Part shown: one piece after another, positions 19,220-28,049 of the stretch | Layout: every line of letters starts with the position of its first letter | Position numbering within the stretch: the first letter of the stretch is position 1 | Source of the DNA: Halorussus limi | Lineage (GTDB): Archaea; Halobacteriota; Halobacteria; Halobacteriales; Haladaptataceae | NCBI RefSeq assembly: GCF_023238205.1 | Contig: NZ_CP096659.1 | Location: 3,365,626 to 3,429,625, forward strand | DNA: 64,000 nucleotides | Reading direction: 5' to 3' | Notes under the pieces: generated by a model | Database searches by the model: none | Told to the model about the DNA's origin: nothing | What the model saw: only the letters and a program-made list of their open reading frames with translations | Translations under genes and position numbers: made by a program

Positions 19220-19345
19220 TGGTTGTCTGGGCTCACGTTCGCTCGGAGTTAAATGTATTCCGTCCTCTACGCAGTAGTGCCGGTCAATTCCAGGTCCGGC
19301 ATACAGTACGCACGACTGAGCAGAGGCCGTTCCGACGCGGAAAGA

Positions 19346-19353
19346 GTTTATCA
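19346..19353 (+). promoter_or_regulatory. TATA box for glycosyltransferase at 19379
   Basis: GTTTATCA lies 26-33 bp before the ATG at 19379. It fits leaderless transcription and argues against the upstream start at 19253. Confidence 0.65.
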
Positions 19354-19378
19354 CGTCACTCCGAACAATCTCCCAACA

Positions 19379-20443
19379 ATGGTCGATACGCTGTTGGTCG
19401 CCCCACCGTCCGACGCCGGGGGTATCGGAAAGTACGCCGACACGCTCTCGAAAGCGCTCTCGGATCAGTCGGTGAACGTTGAGCGACTCAACCTCGAAGA
19501 GGGGGCCGGTCCGATTCGACACGTTCGGACGGCCGTGCGCGCGGGTTGTGCGTCCGTCGACGTAATTCACCTCCAGTTCGAGTACGCCTTTTTCACCCCC
19601 AGAATCCTGTTCGCATGGGTGTTCTTCCCTATCCTGTTCGTCCTCACCCGACTCCGAGGCGTTCCAGTCGTCGTTACCATGCACGAAGCGTGGCGCCCCG
19701 ACATCGTGGAACCGCCGGTTGTCGGCCCGAAGCGGGCCTATGTCCGTCTCACGCATCGACTCCTCGCAACGACAACCGACCAGTTGCTCTTTCTCTCGGA
19801 GAACGCAGTCGAAGCGTTCGAGGACAGTGTGCCGGGAGTTCGCGCGCGAACGCTTCCCCACGGCGTCGACGTGCGCGGAACCCGAGACGTAGCTCCCGCG
19901 GAGGCGAAACGGCGGTTCGACATCGACTCTGATGCGACGGTCGTCTCCCAAATAGGCTACGTAGCCCCCCGGAAGAACACCGACGTGATGCTCGAACTGG
20001 CCGATTCGTTCCCGGAATACGAGTTTCTCGTCGCCGGCGGCCCTCGCAGAGACGACGAGCGCGAATACTTCCAATCAATTCGCTCGAACGCACCCTCGAA
20101 CTTGACTATCACGGGCGTCCTCCCCGACGAGGACTTCCACGCAGCGTTCGCCGCGACCGACCTCGCGGTGCTGTCCTACTCCGACATTCGACAGAGCGGT
20201 ATCCTCAACTGGTGTTTCGCGTACCGAGTTCCGATGCTCTGTCGACGGATTCCTTACTTCGAGCGAATCGCCTCCAAATGGGGCGGTATTGCGCTGTACG
20301 AGCCAGACGACGACCTCGGGGACAGACTCCGAGAAGCCGTCTCCGACCTCGAAACCTTGGAACGCGAGATGGATTCCTTCCGCGAGGCAAACTCCTTCGA
20401 AGCCGTCGCCGGCGAGCACGTCAAACTGTACCGAGAACTGTGA
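19379..20443 (+). CDS. Family 4 glycosyltransferase
   Basis: A 354-aa GT-B enzyme starting MVDTLLVAPPSDAGGIGKYA; the Gly-rich GGIGKYA loop is the acceptor-side signature of GT4 proteins. The donor half contains VSQIGYVAPRKNTDVML and VAGGPRRDD. Near the usual Glu-x7-Glu site the sequence reads YSDIRQSGILNWCFAYRVPM, so one of the two Glu is missing or shifted. A hydrophobic stretch around residues 77-95 may dip into the membrane. It probably adds a sugar to the lipid-linked glycan. The divergent sulfatase-family gene starts 160 bp away. Confidence 0.88.
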   Translation: MVDTLLVAPPSDAGGIGKYADTLSKALSDQSVNVERLNLEEGAGPIRHVRTAVRAGCASVDVIHLQFEYAFFTPRILFAWVFFPILFVLTRLRGVPVVVTMHEAWRPDIVEPPVVGPKRAYVRLTHRLLATTTDQLLFLSENAVEAFEDSVPGVRARTLPHGVDVRGTRDVAPAEAKRRFDIDSDATVVSQIGYVAPRKNTDVMLELADSFPEYEFLVAGGPRRDDEREYFQSIRSNAPSNLTITGVLPDEDFHAAFAATDLAVLSYSDIRQSGILNWCFAYRVPMLCRRIPYFERIASKWGGIALYEPDDDLGDRLREAVSDLETLEREMDSFREANSFEAVAGEHVKLYREL

Positions 20444-20482
20444 GTGGCGGAGTTAAAGCGTCCTCGGAGCCGACAGCGCAGT

Positions 20483-20490
20483 CTTTATTC
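20483..20490 (+). promoter_or_regulatory. TATA box for gene at 20516
   Basis: CTTTATTC is 26-33 bp upstream of the ATG at 20516, giving this gene its own leaderless promoter although it follows the glycosyltransferase by only 72 bp. Confidence 0.6.
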
Positions 20491-20515
20491 GTCCGTGTTC
20501 CGACTTCTCTCAGTA

Positions 20516-21439
20516 ATGACTTTGGCTGACTGGACACGGGGAACTCTCCACGACATCCGACAGAATGGGGTCAGACGAGGCTCGAAGGACGCGGCCCACG
20601 AGCTGTGGCTCGGAGCGCTCCGGCGACTCGGTCGTCTCGGCTATCGGTCGGGATACTCCACGTACGAACGCGAGTGGGACGTTCTCGTGATTCTCGATGC
20701 CTGTCGCGTGGACCTGCTTCGGGAAGTCGCCGACGAATACTCGTTCATCGGAGACGTTGAGACTCACCCCTCGCCAGCCAGTATGTCTCGGACGTGGATG
20801 AACCGGACCTTCACACCGGAGTATTCCGAACAGATACGTTCAACCGCCTACGTCACCGGAAATCCGTACTCCGCCGATGCGATAGACGCCGGTGACTTCG
20901 AGACGGTAGACGAGGTGTGGCGGTATGCGTGGGACGACGAGGCAGGGACGATTCTCCCGCGATCCATCACCGACCGTGCCATCCGAACGTGGCGTGATCA
21001 CCGACCGGGACGACTCGTAGTTCATTACATGCAACCGCACTACCCATTCGTCACCGCGTCGCTCGGTCACGGTATCGACCTCGATTCGTTCGACGAAGAA
21101 GAGACACCTTCGGTCTGGAAACGGCTTCAGTCGGGCGACCTCGACCACGAAGAGACGTGGACGGCCTACAGAAGGAACCTCGAATACGTCCTAGACGATG
21201 TGGCACTTCTGCTAGACAACATCGACGCGGACCGAGTAGCGATCTCGGCGGACCACGGGAATGCTTTCGGCGAGGCAGGCATCTACGGACACCCGCACGA
21301 CGTACCGCTTGACTGCCTCCGGACGGTCCCGTGGGTTGAGACAACCGCGACCGATACCGGTGAGTACGAACCCGAACTGGAACGGTCGGACGCCGACGGA
21401 GACGTGACCGACAGACTCGAAGCCCTCGGATACAAGTAA
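20516..21439 (+). CDS. Divergent alkaline-phosphatase-superfamily protein
   Basis: A 307-aa protein starting MTLADWTRGTLHDIRQNG. The core resembles the sulfatase/phosphatase fold: WDVLVILDACRVDLL (first metal Asp), THPSPASMSRTWMNRTF (possible Ser nucleophile), and AISADHGNAFGEAGIYGHPH (Asp-His ligands). It ends DRLEALGYK, matching the LGY tails of three other island proteins. The ~45-residue N-terminal part before the core is basic and may contact membrane lipid. It faces the convergent GT4 gene, with 18 bp between the stops. It likely edits the glycan; the substrate is unknown. Confidence 0.8.
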   Translation: MTLADWTRGTLHDIRQNGVRRGSKDAAHELWLGALRRLGRLGYRSGYSTYEREWDVLVILDACRVDLLREVADEYSFIGDVETHPSPASMSRTWMNRTFTPEYSEQIRSTAYVTGNPYSADAIDAGDFETVDEVWRYAWDDEAGTILPRSITDRAIRTWRDHRPGRLVVHYMQPHYPFVTASLGHGIDLDSFDEEETPSVWKRLQSGDLDHEETWTAYRRNLEYVLDDVALLLDNIDADRVAISADHGNAFGEAGIYGHPHDVPLDCLRTVPWVETTATDTGEYEPELERSDADGDVTDRLEALGYK

Positions 21440-21457
21440 CGCTCTCCTCTCGGGGAG

Positions 21458-22600
21458 TTACTCCGTCGCAGATTCGGTCGTGGACTGCTCTACGACCTCT
21501 CGCAGTCGGTCCTGGAACTCCTCGTATCGGTACTGCTCGGCAATCTCGAGAATCCGGTCAGCGTCGAATTTCTCGGGGTCGAACTGCCGGACCGTCTCCC
21601 GAAGCGACTCTACTGTCGGTTCGAACAGGAGCCCCGTTTCCTCCGTCACCTGATACTTTGTGAACCCCTCGTTCACCCCCAGAAGCGGCTTGCCCGCGCT
21701 CAACGACTCGGCCCCGACTAGTCCGAAGTCTTCCTGCTTGGGCGCGTAGACGACCGCAGTGGCGTTCGCAACGAGTGATTCGATATCTTCTACGAAGCCG
21801 CGGACCTCGATGTTGTCGTGACCTGCAGCGATGCGCCCTATCTTCTCACGCTCCTCACCGTCACCTGCGACCACGAGGCGTTCGTCAAGTTCCGTAAACG
21901 CCTCTACAATCATCGGAATCCGCTTTTCGGGGGCGAGCCGCGACCAAGTGACGAAGTACCCTTCGTCACCCTCGTTTCGCCAATCGCCCGTGACTGGCGG
22001 ATAGACTACTTCTGCGTCACGGCCGTAGAACCGGCGGATTCGGTCGCGGATGAGTTCGCTGTTGGCGACGAACGTGTCTACGTAGTCGTTGGCCTCCTTG
22101 TCCAGCGCACGCCACCACTTCGCGTAGGCCTTGAGGAAGACGCGAACGCCGGGATAGTCGAACGAGTCCATCCGGTCCCGATAGAGGTCGTAGAGCCACC
22201 GCGGCGGACTATGCGGATAATGTATTACGGTCTGGTCTACATCCGGGACGTAGTGTTTACTCAGCGGGGCACTTTCGAGGACGACGTCGTAGTCCTGCAA
22301 GTCCGGATGAGCGTCGGTCATGTCGAGGGCGACGCTCAGGGTCTCCAGCGGATTCATGCCCTCGTTCTTCCACTCGAGGAGGTGTTTCGACAGACCTCGG
22401 GCGTACTTGTTCTGTCTGATCGGAATGACTTCCACGTCGTTAGGCAGGTTGGTTCCCGCCGAGACGTACATCGTGTAAATCGGGGCGTCAAGCGTTCGTG
22501 CCGCTTCGATAGCGAACGTTTCGCCTCCGCCAATTTGGGGAAAACGATCGTGGAGGATGGCGACGGAGAGGTCTTCGGCGCCAGCGGTGTTCCCGACCAT
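21458..22600 (-). CDS. Family 4 glycosyltransferase
   Basis: A 380-aa GT-B enzyme. SVAILHDRFPQIGGGETFA is the N-terminal acceptor loop, FVTWSRLAPEKRIPMIVEAF begins the donor domain, and EDFGLVGAES carries the complete Glu-x7-Glu catalytic/donor motif. Unlike the GT4 at 19379 nothing essential appears lost. It transfers a nucleotide-activated sugar, probably to the dolichol-linked chain. It is preceded by the minus-strand GT2 gene (61 bp apart) and may share its transcript. Confidence 0.92.
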   Translation of the reverse strand: MVGNTAGAEDLSVAILHDRFPQIGGGETFAIEAARTLDAPIYTMYVSAGTNLPNDVEVIPIRQNKYARGLSKHLLEWKNEGMNPLETLSVALDMTDAHPDLQDYDVVLESAPLSKHYVPDVDQTVIHYPHSPPRWLYDLYRDRMDSFDYPGVRVFLKAYAKWWRALDKEANDYVDTFVANSELIRDRIRRFYGRDAEVVYPPVTGDWRNEGDEGYFVTWSRLAPEKRIPMIVEAFTELDERLVVAGDGEEREKIGRIAAGHDNIEVRGFVEDIESLVANATAVVYAPKQEDFGLVGAESLSAGKPLLGVNEGFTKYQVTEETGLLFEPTVESLRETVRQFDPEKFDADRILEIAEQYRYEEFQDRLREVVEQSTTESATE

Positions 22601-22661
22601 GATTACTGAGTACTGATAGTCCGCGGAGTGTTGAAATACTTTTCAGTGAAGTGCGGCGGTG

Positions 22662-23804
22662 TCATTCGAACGCCTCCCGAAGCTCCTCGTCGACTTCCCA
22701 CGTCCCGTCGCCCTTCCCGCGGAGCAGTTCGACCGCAGCGTGGAGCAGGGAGACCTGCGAGTCGAAGACCGCGTAAACCGCTTGTAGCGGGCCGAGGAAG
22801 TCCTTCTGTCCGAGCCAGACGAACCCGGCGAGCGCGGCCGGGACCGCGAGTCCGGCGACGCCCGCTACAGCAATTCCGGCGGCCGTGACCGCCAGCACGT
22901 CGAGCGCCACCAGCCACGGGGAGACGACCATGAACCACCAGTTGAACGGGAGGACGAGTCGCCCGTAGTTGCCGTACCTGCCGAGCGCGTCGCGGTGCTG
23001 GGCTAGCAGTCGAATCAGGCCCATCCCGCGCCGGTCCTTCTGGAGGCGACGCTTGCCGAAGTCCGAGTGGGAGGCCTCCTTGTACCGGACCGCGGGGTCG
23101 AATATCACCCGGTCGCCGCCCCGGCGTATCTTCAGCGCGAGTTCGGTGTCGTCGGCCAGCGAGTTGGGGTCGATGGGGACGATAGCGTCGTTCTCGAACG
23201 CCGAGAAGGGACCGTGAAAGATGAGCGTCGAGTCGAGGTGGGACTCTAGCGTCTGGATGTGAGCCTGCACGCCCCGATAGCCGGCCTCGACCTCGCTTCC
23301 GCCGAGGACCTCGGCGTTCTGGCCCGTGACCGCGGCCACGTCCGGGTCGGCGAGGTTGGCGGCCGCCTCCCTGAGCGCGTCGTCGGCGACGTAGGAGTCG
23401 CAGTCGGTCTTGACCACCATCTCGTTGTCCGCGGCGGCGTAGGCGTCGTTGAGCGCGGGCGCGAGGCCCCGGCGCTCCTGCTCGCGGATGAGGTTCAGGT
23501 CTGGATGCTCGCGGTCGGCGAAGTACTCCTCGATGATGTCGGGCGTCTCGTCGTCGCTGGAGTCGACGACGACCAGTTCGACCTTCTCCATCGGGTAGTC
23601 CAGCGACACCACGTCGTCGAGTTTCTTCTCGATGATTCCCGACTCGTTGTACGTCGGCAGGACGATGCTGACGGTCGGTTCGGCGTCGCGCTTGTCGGCG
23701 GCCGACCCGCTCGCCCCGACGGCCGCGTAGAGGGCGAGATACGCGAGATACGGCAGTGCCGTGGCGGCGACGAGCGCCCCGGCGACGGCCACGAGAGCGT
23801 TCAT
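22662..23804 (-). CDS. Family 2 membrane glycosyltransferase
   Basis: A 380-aa protein with an N-terminal membrane helix (residues ~2-30), a GT2 catalytic domain and two or three C-terminal helices. Motifs: VSIVLPTYNESGIIEKKL, KTDCDSYV (DxD) and LADDTELALKIRRGG (ED-like), then QKDRRGMG in the position of the Q/RxxRW loop of processive GT2 enzymes. This layout fits synthases or transferases that use a membrane lipid acceptor. It lies between the archaellin gene and a GT4 on the same strand. It could add a hexose or build a polymer; I cannot tell which. Confidence 0.9.
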   Translation of the reverse strand: MNALVAVAGALVAATALPYLAYLALYAAVGASGSAADKRDAEPTVSIVLPTYNESGIIEKKLDDVVSLDYPMEKVELVVVDSSDDETPDIIEEYFADREHPDLNLIREQERRGLAPALNDAYAAADNEMVVKTDCDSYVADDALREAAANLADPDVAAVTGQNAEVLGGSEVEAGYRGVQAHIQTLESHLDSTLIFHGPFSAFENDAIVPIDPNSLADDTELALKIRRGGDRVIFDPAVRYKEASHSDFGKRRLQKDRRGMGLIRLLAQHRDALGRYGNYGRLVLPFNWWFMVVSPWLVALDVLAVTAAGIAVAGVAGLAVPAALAGFVWLGQKDFLGPLQAVYAVFDSQVSLLHAAVELLRGKGDGTWEVDEELREAFE

Positions 23805-23923
23805 ACGACCGGGTATGGAATCGGACTATAACATACTGTTGGTCGGCCTTCGCGACTAAACGCAAAAAAGGAGAGACGGACAGGACGAAAGTGAGAGGAA
23901 GGTCAGTTTGCGAGCGATTCGAT

Positions 23924-24529
23924 TTAGATCGTGACAGCGCTCTCTTGGGAGAGCGACTGTGGCACGTTGGCGCGGTACTGGGTCACTGCGCCGTACTGAG
24001 TGGTGAGCTTGAGTTTGACCTCTTCGCCCTCACCCAGCGGATTCGAAATCGCGCTGGCGTTCATCGAGACCTTGAACCGGTCGTCCTGCGTGTTGAGGAC
24101 GGGCGAGGAGCCGTCGGGGTCCTTGATGGGACTGACCGTGAAGTTACCGCTGTCTGCGGTCTCGTTGTAGGTCAGCGTCTTCGCCTCGTTCGGCCCGATC
24201 CACTCGATCGTGGCCGAAGAGAGATTGATGTCGTCCGACCCCGACCCGCGCATCACCGTCAGGTTGATCTGTTCGACTTCCTCGTTGGCAACGTCACCGA
24301 ACGCACTGACGACCTGCACGCGGTTCGAGACCTGTGCACTGCTCTCCTGACCGGTCTGTTCGGACTTGGTCTGGAGGAATCCGGCGGTGTTGATAAGCAC
24401 GCCCGCTGCGATCGCTGCGACGAGCACCATCGCGATGAACACGATGAGCGTACCGATACCCACCTGACCGCGGTCGTTGACCGCGCTCTCGATTCTATCT
24501 TTTACCGCTGAGAGATAATTCCGTGTCAT
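23924..24529 (-). CDS. Archaellin (archaeal flagellin)
   Basis: Structural subunit of the archaellum. The 201-aa preprotein has a class III signal: basic [11 protein letters not shown], predicted cleavage after G21, then [14 protein letters not shown], the conserved archaellin N-terminal helix. The C-terminal domain has five N-x-S/T sequons at N89, N102, N122, N129 and N157, so it is a natural AglB substrate. No other archaellum genes (arlF, G, H, I, J) are in the window, so this is a solitary archaellin embedded in the glycosylation island. A pilin is an alternative, but the [15 protein letters not shown] core is archaellin-like. Confidence 0.92.
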   Translation of the reverse strand: MTRNYLSAVKDRIESAVNDRGQVGIGTLIVFIAMVLVAAIAAGVLINTAGFLQTKSEQTGQESSAQVSNRVQVVSAFGDVANEEVEQINLTVMRGSGSDDINLSSATIEWIGPNEAKTLTYNETADSGNFTVSPIKDPDGSSPVLNTQDDRFKVSMNASAISNPLGEGEEVKLKLTTQYGAVTQYRANVPQSLSQESAVTI

Positions 24530-24812
24530 TATTCGGACCGTATCGTATTCGGGAACTTTCCCAACATGGACGTACCACCACCGATATATATAACATTCGT
24601 CCGTTTTCAGCCGTGATAATCGGACGGCGGAATCCGATTTACGGACTTCGTAGAGGCCGGTATCCGCGGCTCAGAACATATCCGAACGAACATATGTTGT
24701 TGGATACTCTGAAGGTCGTTGCGGGGACGCGGCGAACGACTTCGCGGCCACCCCCGGCGACCGAAAGGTCATAGAGTAAGCCTTTTGCGCTCGTGGTGAC
24801 CACTCCCTCTCA
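24530..24812. promoter_or_regulatory. Divergent archaellin / aglJ-like promoter region
   Basis: A 283-bp AT-rich gap. GTTATATATATC on the minus strand (24583-24594) is a strong TATA 54-65 bp before the archaellin ATG, leaving a leader of about 30 nt. A weaker TAAGCCTTTT (24778-24787) lies 26-35 bp before the aglJ-like ATG. Between them GAACATA occurs twice (24674-24680 and 24688-24694), the second forming the perfect 10-bp palindrome AACATATGTT (24689-24698), a possible regulator site. Confidence 0.6.
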
Positions 24813-25718
24813 ATGGCCGACAGCGAGGACGTCTGCGTTCTCATCCCGACTTTGAACGAGGCCGAGACCATCGGCGAGGTTATCGACGGATTCACCGACC
24901 GCGGATACGAGAACGTCCTCGTCGTCGACGGGAACTCGTCGGACGGGACGACCGACATCGCCAGCGACCACGGGGCGCGCGTCATGTGCCAATCGGGGTC
25001 CGGAAAGGGGCAGGCGGTCAGGGAAGCGATCCAGCACATCGAGGCCGAGTACGTCCTGATGCTGGACGGCGACGGCACCTACCGACCCGAGGACGCCGAC
25101 GCGATGCTCGAACCGCTGGTGAACGGCGAGTACGAACACGTCATCGGCGACCGCTTCGCCGACATGGAGGAGGGCGCGATGAGTCGCTTCAACGAGTTCG
25201 GCAACGGCCTGTTCAACTGGGTGTTCCGCACCATCCACGGCAAGGACTTCGAGGACATCCTGAGCGGCTACCGGGCGTTCACCCGCGAGTCGGTGGAGAA
25301 CTTCTATCTCGACGCCGACGGCTTCGGCGTCGAGACCGAACTCGCCGTCGAGTGCGTCAAGCACGGCGTGCCGACGACGGTGGTGCCGATACGCTACGAG
25401 GCGCGACCCGACGAGTCGGACACCAACCTCCACCCGATTCGGGACGGCGGGGTCATCCTGATCACGCTCTACCAGTTGGCGAAGACTAGCAATCCGCTGT
25501 TCTACTTCGGGAGCGTCGGCGTTCTGAGTTCGCTAATCGGCGTCATCATCGGCGCGTACGTGGGCTACGAGTGGTTCGGTCCGGCCAACACGTCCCACGA
25601 GGTACTCGCCATCGTCGCCGCGTTCGCCATCCTGTTCGGGGTCCAGTTGCTGATGTTCGGTGTCCTCTCGGACCTCATCGTGACGCTCCACCGCGAACAG
25701 ATGCGACGGATGAAGTGA
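24813..25718 (+). CDS. aglJ: AglJ-like dolichol-phosphate hexosyltransferase
   Basis: A 301-aa GT2 protein: VCVLIPTLNEAETIGEVIDG at the N-terminus, VLVVDGNSSDGT, then MLDGDGTY (DxD) and DILSGYRAFTRE. Two C-terminal transmembrane helices (about 230-253 and 263-285) anchor it. The sequence matches the Haloferax AglJ type, which charges dolichol phosphate with the first (linking) hexose of the N-glycan. It diverges from the archaellin gene and sits at the end of the island. The gene name is by recognition of the family; other dolichol-phosphate mannosyltransferase-like paralogs are the main alternative. Confidence 0.82.
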   Translation: MADSEDVCVLIPTLNEAETIGEVIDGFTDRGYENVLVVDGNSSDGTTDIASDHGARVMCQSGSGKGQAVREAIQHIEAEYVLMLDGDGTYRPEDADAMLEPLVNGEYEHVIGDRFADMEEGAMSRFNEFGNGLFNWVFRTIHGKDFEDILSGYRAFTRESVENFYLDADGFGVETELAVECVKHGVPTTVVPIRYEARPDESDTNLHPIRDGGVILITLYQLAKTSNPLFYFGSVGVLSSLIGVIIGAYVGYEWFGPANTSHEVLAIVAAFAILFGVQLLMFGVLSDLIVTLHREQMRRMK

Positions 25719-25788
25719 GGCCCCTTCTCGTCGTTCCGGTCGAAATCGACGGTAGAGTTATCTGGATACCCGAACATAATTTTCCTGC

Positions 25789-27477
25789 ATGGGTGACAAT
25801 CACAACCTCTCGGACTACGACGCGGTTCGCGAATCGTTCTCGTGGGACGACGTGTTCGCCGACGCCGACTGGGACGCGCCGGAGGAACTCAACGTCGGCC
25901 ACGAGGTCTGCGACCGCCACGCGGACGACGGTGAGAGCGTCGCGCTCTATCAGGTCGGCGAGGACGGCGACCTCACGGAGACGACGTTCCGGGAACTGGC
26001 CGACCAGTCCAGTCGGTTCGCCAACGTCCTCGAAGAGTTGGGCGTCGAGCGAGGCGACCGCGTGTTCTCGTACATGCCCCGGATTCCGGAACACTACGTC
26101 GCGCTGGTCGGGACGCTCAAGCGCGAGGCGGTGTTCGGCGGCGTCAACGAGCGGTTCGGCCCGGACGGCATCGCCTACCGCCTCGACGACTGCGACGCCT
26201 CGGTGGTCGTGACGACCGGCGACAACCGCGAGACGGTCGGACAGGCGCTCGACGACGCACCGTCGGTCGAACACGTCGTCACGGTGGACCGCGGCGAGAG
26301 CGCGGTGGCCGACGACGACCTCGCGTTCGCCGACGCGCTGGACGACGCCAGCGGCGAGTACGAGGTCGCCCGAACCGAGGCCGAGGACGACGCGCTCCTC
26401 TACTACACCAGCGGGACGACCGGTCCCGCGAAGGGCGTCCGCCACAAACAGCGGTGGGTCGCGGGCGTCGCCGCGACCCAGAAGTACGCGGTGGACCTCC
26501 AACCCGGCGACCTCTACTGGTCTACGGCCGACCTCGGGTGGCTGACCGGTCCCATCAACACGCTCGGGGCGTGGTTCTGGGGCGCGTCGCTGTTCACCTA
26601 CGAGGGCGAGTTCGACCCCGAGACGTGGGCCGACCTGCTGGACGAGTATCCGATTTCGGTCCTGTTCAGCGTCCCCACGGCCTACCGGATGCTCCGGGAG
26701 AAAGAACACGTGCTGGAGGGCGTGGATTTGAACCTCCGCCACGCGCTCTCCATCGGCGAACCGCTCTCGGCGGGCGTGGTGGACTGGGGCGAGGAAACGC
26801 TGGGCGTCACCATCCACGACACCTACGGCCAGACCGAGACGGGCAACATGATAATCAACAACTACCCGACGATGGAACTCAAGCCGGGGAGCATGGGCAA
26901 ACCCCTGCCCGGTATCGAGGCCGACGTGGTGGACCCCGAGACGGGCGAACCGATGGGCCCGGGCGAGACCGGCGAAATCGCTCAGCGCGGCGACTACCCC
27001 TGCTTCTTCGCGGAGTACTGGGAGAAACCGGAGAAGACCGCCGACTGCTTCGTGGACGGCCCCGACGGAGAGTGGTACCTCTCGGGGGACCTCGCCCGGA
27101 AGGACGAGGACGGCTACTTCTGGTTCGAGGGCCGGGCCGACGACGTCATCATCTCGTCCGGCTACCGCATCGGTCCGTTCGAAGTCGAGAGTTCGCTCGG
27201 CGAACATCCCGCGGTCGCGGAGGCCGCCGTGGTGCCCAAACCCGACCGCGAGCGCGGCAACATCGTGAAGGCCTACGTCGTGCCGAGCGACGACGCCGAC
27301 CCCTCCGAGGACCTCGCGGAGACCGTCAAGACTCACGTCCGCGACGAACTCTCGGCCCACGAGTACCCCCGCGAAATCGAGTTCGTCGATGAACTCCCGA
27401 AGACCGTGACGGGCAAGATTCGCCGGACGGAACTACAGGACGACGCCCAGCAGGAGGCCGAAGTCGAACAGGAGTAG
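25789..27477 (+). CDS. Acyl-CoA/acetyl-CoA synthetase (AMP-forming)
   Basis: Activates a carboxylic acid with ATP and CoA. The 562-aa ANL-superfamily enzyme has the P-loop YYTSGTTGPAKG (~204-215), DTYGQTETGN (~344-353), YLSGDLARKDEDGYFWF, GRADDVIISSGYRIGPFEVE, and the catalytic Lys in KTVTGKIRR near the C-terminus. The sequence looks closer to medium-chain acyl-CoA synthetases than to true Acs (no long N-terminal domain). The substrate is not decidable by eye. The TATA-like GTTATCTGG about 27 bp upstream supports the ATG at 25789. No pathway partner lies beside it. Confidence 0.93.
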   Translation: MGDNHNLSDYDAVRESFSWDDVFADADWDAPEELNVGHEVCDRHADDGESVALYQVGEDGDLTETTFRELADQSSRFANVLEELGVERGDRVFSYMPRIPEHYVALVGTLKREAVFGGVNERFGPDGIAYRLDDCDASVVVTTGDNRETVGQALDDAPSVEHVVTVDRGESAVADDDLAFADALDDASGEYEVARTEAEDDALLYYTSGTTGPAKGVRHKQRWVAGVAATQKYAVDLQPGDLYWSTADLGWLTGPINTLGAWFWGASLFTYEGEFDPETWADLLDEYPISVLFSVPTAYRMLREKEHVLEGVDLNLRHALSIGEPLSAGVVDWGEETLGVTIHDTYGQTETGNMIINNYPTMELKPGSMGKPLPGIEADVVDPETGEPMGPGETGEIAQRGDYPCFFAEYWEKPEKTADCFVDGPDGEWYLSGDLARKDEDGYFWFEGRADDVIISSGYRIGPFEVESSLGEHPAVAEAAVVPKPDRERGNIVKAYVVPSDDADPSEDLAETVKTHVRDELSAHEYPREIEFVDELPKTVTGKIRRTELQDDAQQEAEVEQE

Positions 27478-27513
27478 TCGGTGCTCGTCGTACGGACGGA
27501 CTTCCACCCCGGT

Positions 27514-27879
27514 TCAGTCGCTCGCCATCGCTTGGAGGTGGGTGTGAACTTCGTCGGTGTCGTCTACGAGCGTAACCGTCTGTCGGGTCGCGTCGTACTC
27601 GACGACCCTCGCGTCGGCCATCTTCGGCAGGTGATTGTGGACGAGAGAGACGCCGACGCGCGTCCGTTCGTCACCCGAGCGACCTATTTCGGACTGGCTT
27701 CTCTCCCACGCGACCAGTTCCGTCGTCAGTTCGGCCACCGGAATCGGGCTATCCGCGGTCTGGAGGTGCTGAAGGACAAAACGGCGGTAGGGATGAGACA
27801 AGACACTGAAGAGTTCGTCTTGACGGTCGCCTCCGACCTCGAATCCCAACCCGTTCGTCTCAGAGGCTTCGTTTTCCAT
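27514..27879 (-). CDS. Small winged-helix regulator of the haloarchaeal DUF7344 type
   Basis: A 121-aa protein starting MENEASETNG (ATG at 27879; the open frame further upstream has no promoter support). A winged helix spans DELFSVLSHPYRRFVLQHLQ, then a Ser/Thr-rich linker and the wing VVEYDATRQTVTLVDD. Such single-domain proteins are abundant in haloarchaea and usually act as transcription regulators. TATA-like CTTATCC sits about 27 bp upstream. The target is unknown. Confidence 0.82.
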   Translation of the reverse strand: MENEASETNGLGFEVGGDRQDELFSVLSHPYRRFVLQHLQTADSPIPVAELTTELVAWERSQSEIGRSGDERTRVGVSLVHNHLPKMADARVVEYDATRQTVTLVDDTDEVHTHLQAMASD

Positions 27880-28049
27880 GCTAGAACGGTGGCCTTCGAC
27901 GGGGATAAGTGTTGTCTGGCAGATAAATAATGGGATGCAGATAGCGCAGTTTACGCGCGCTCTCTTGAGGCGGGCACACGGTTCGGTGTGTCTACCCGCG
28001 TCTCGTCCCGCGATACTGCGCATTCCACAGCGAGCGAGTTTCCGCCTGA

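Noticed and set aside
19220-20074. Long N-terminal extension of the sulfatase-family gene at 17882
   Set aside because: It would run through the divergent glycosyltransferase and its promoter; the ATG at 19219 gives the conserved N-terminus.
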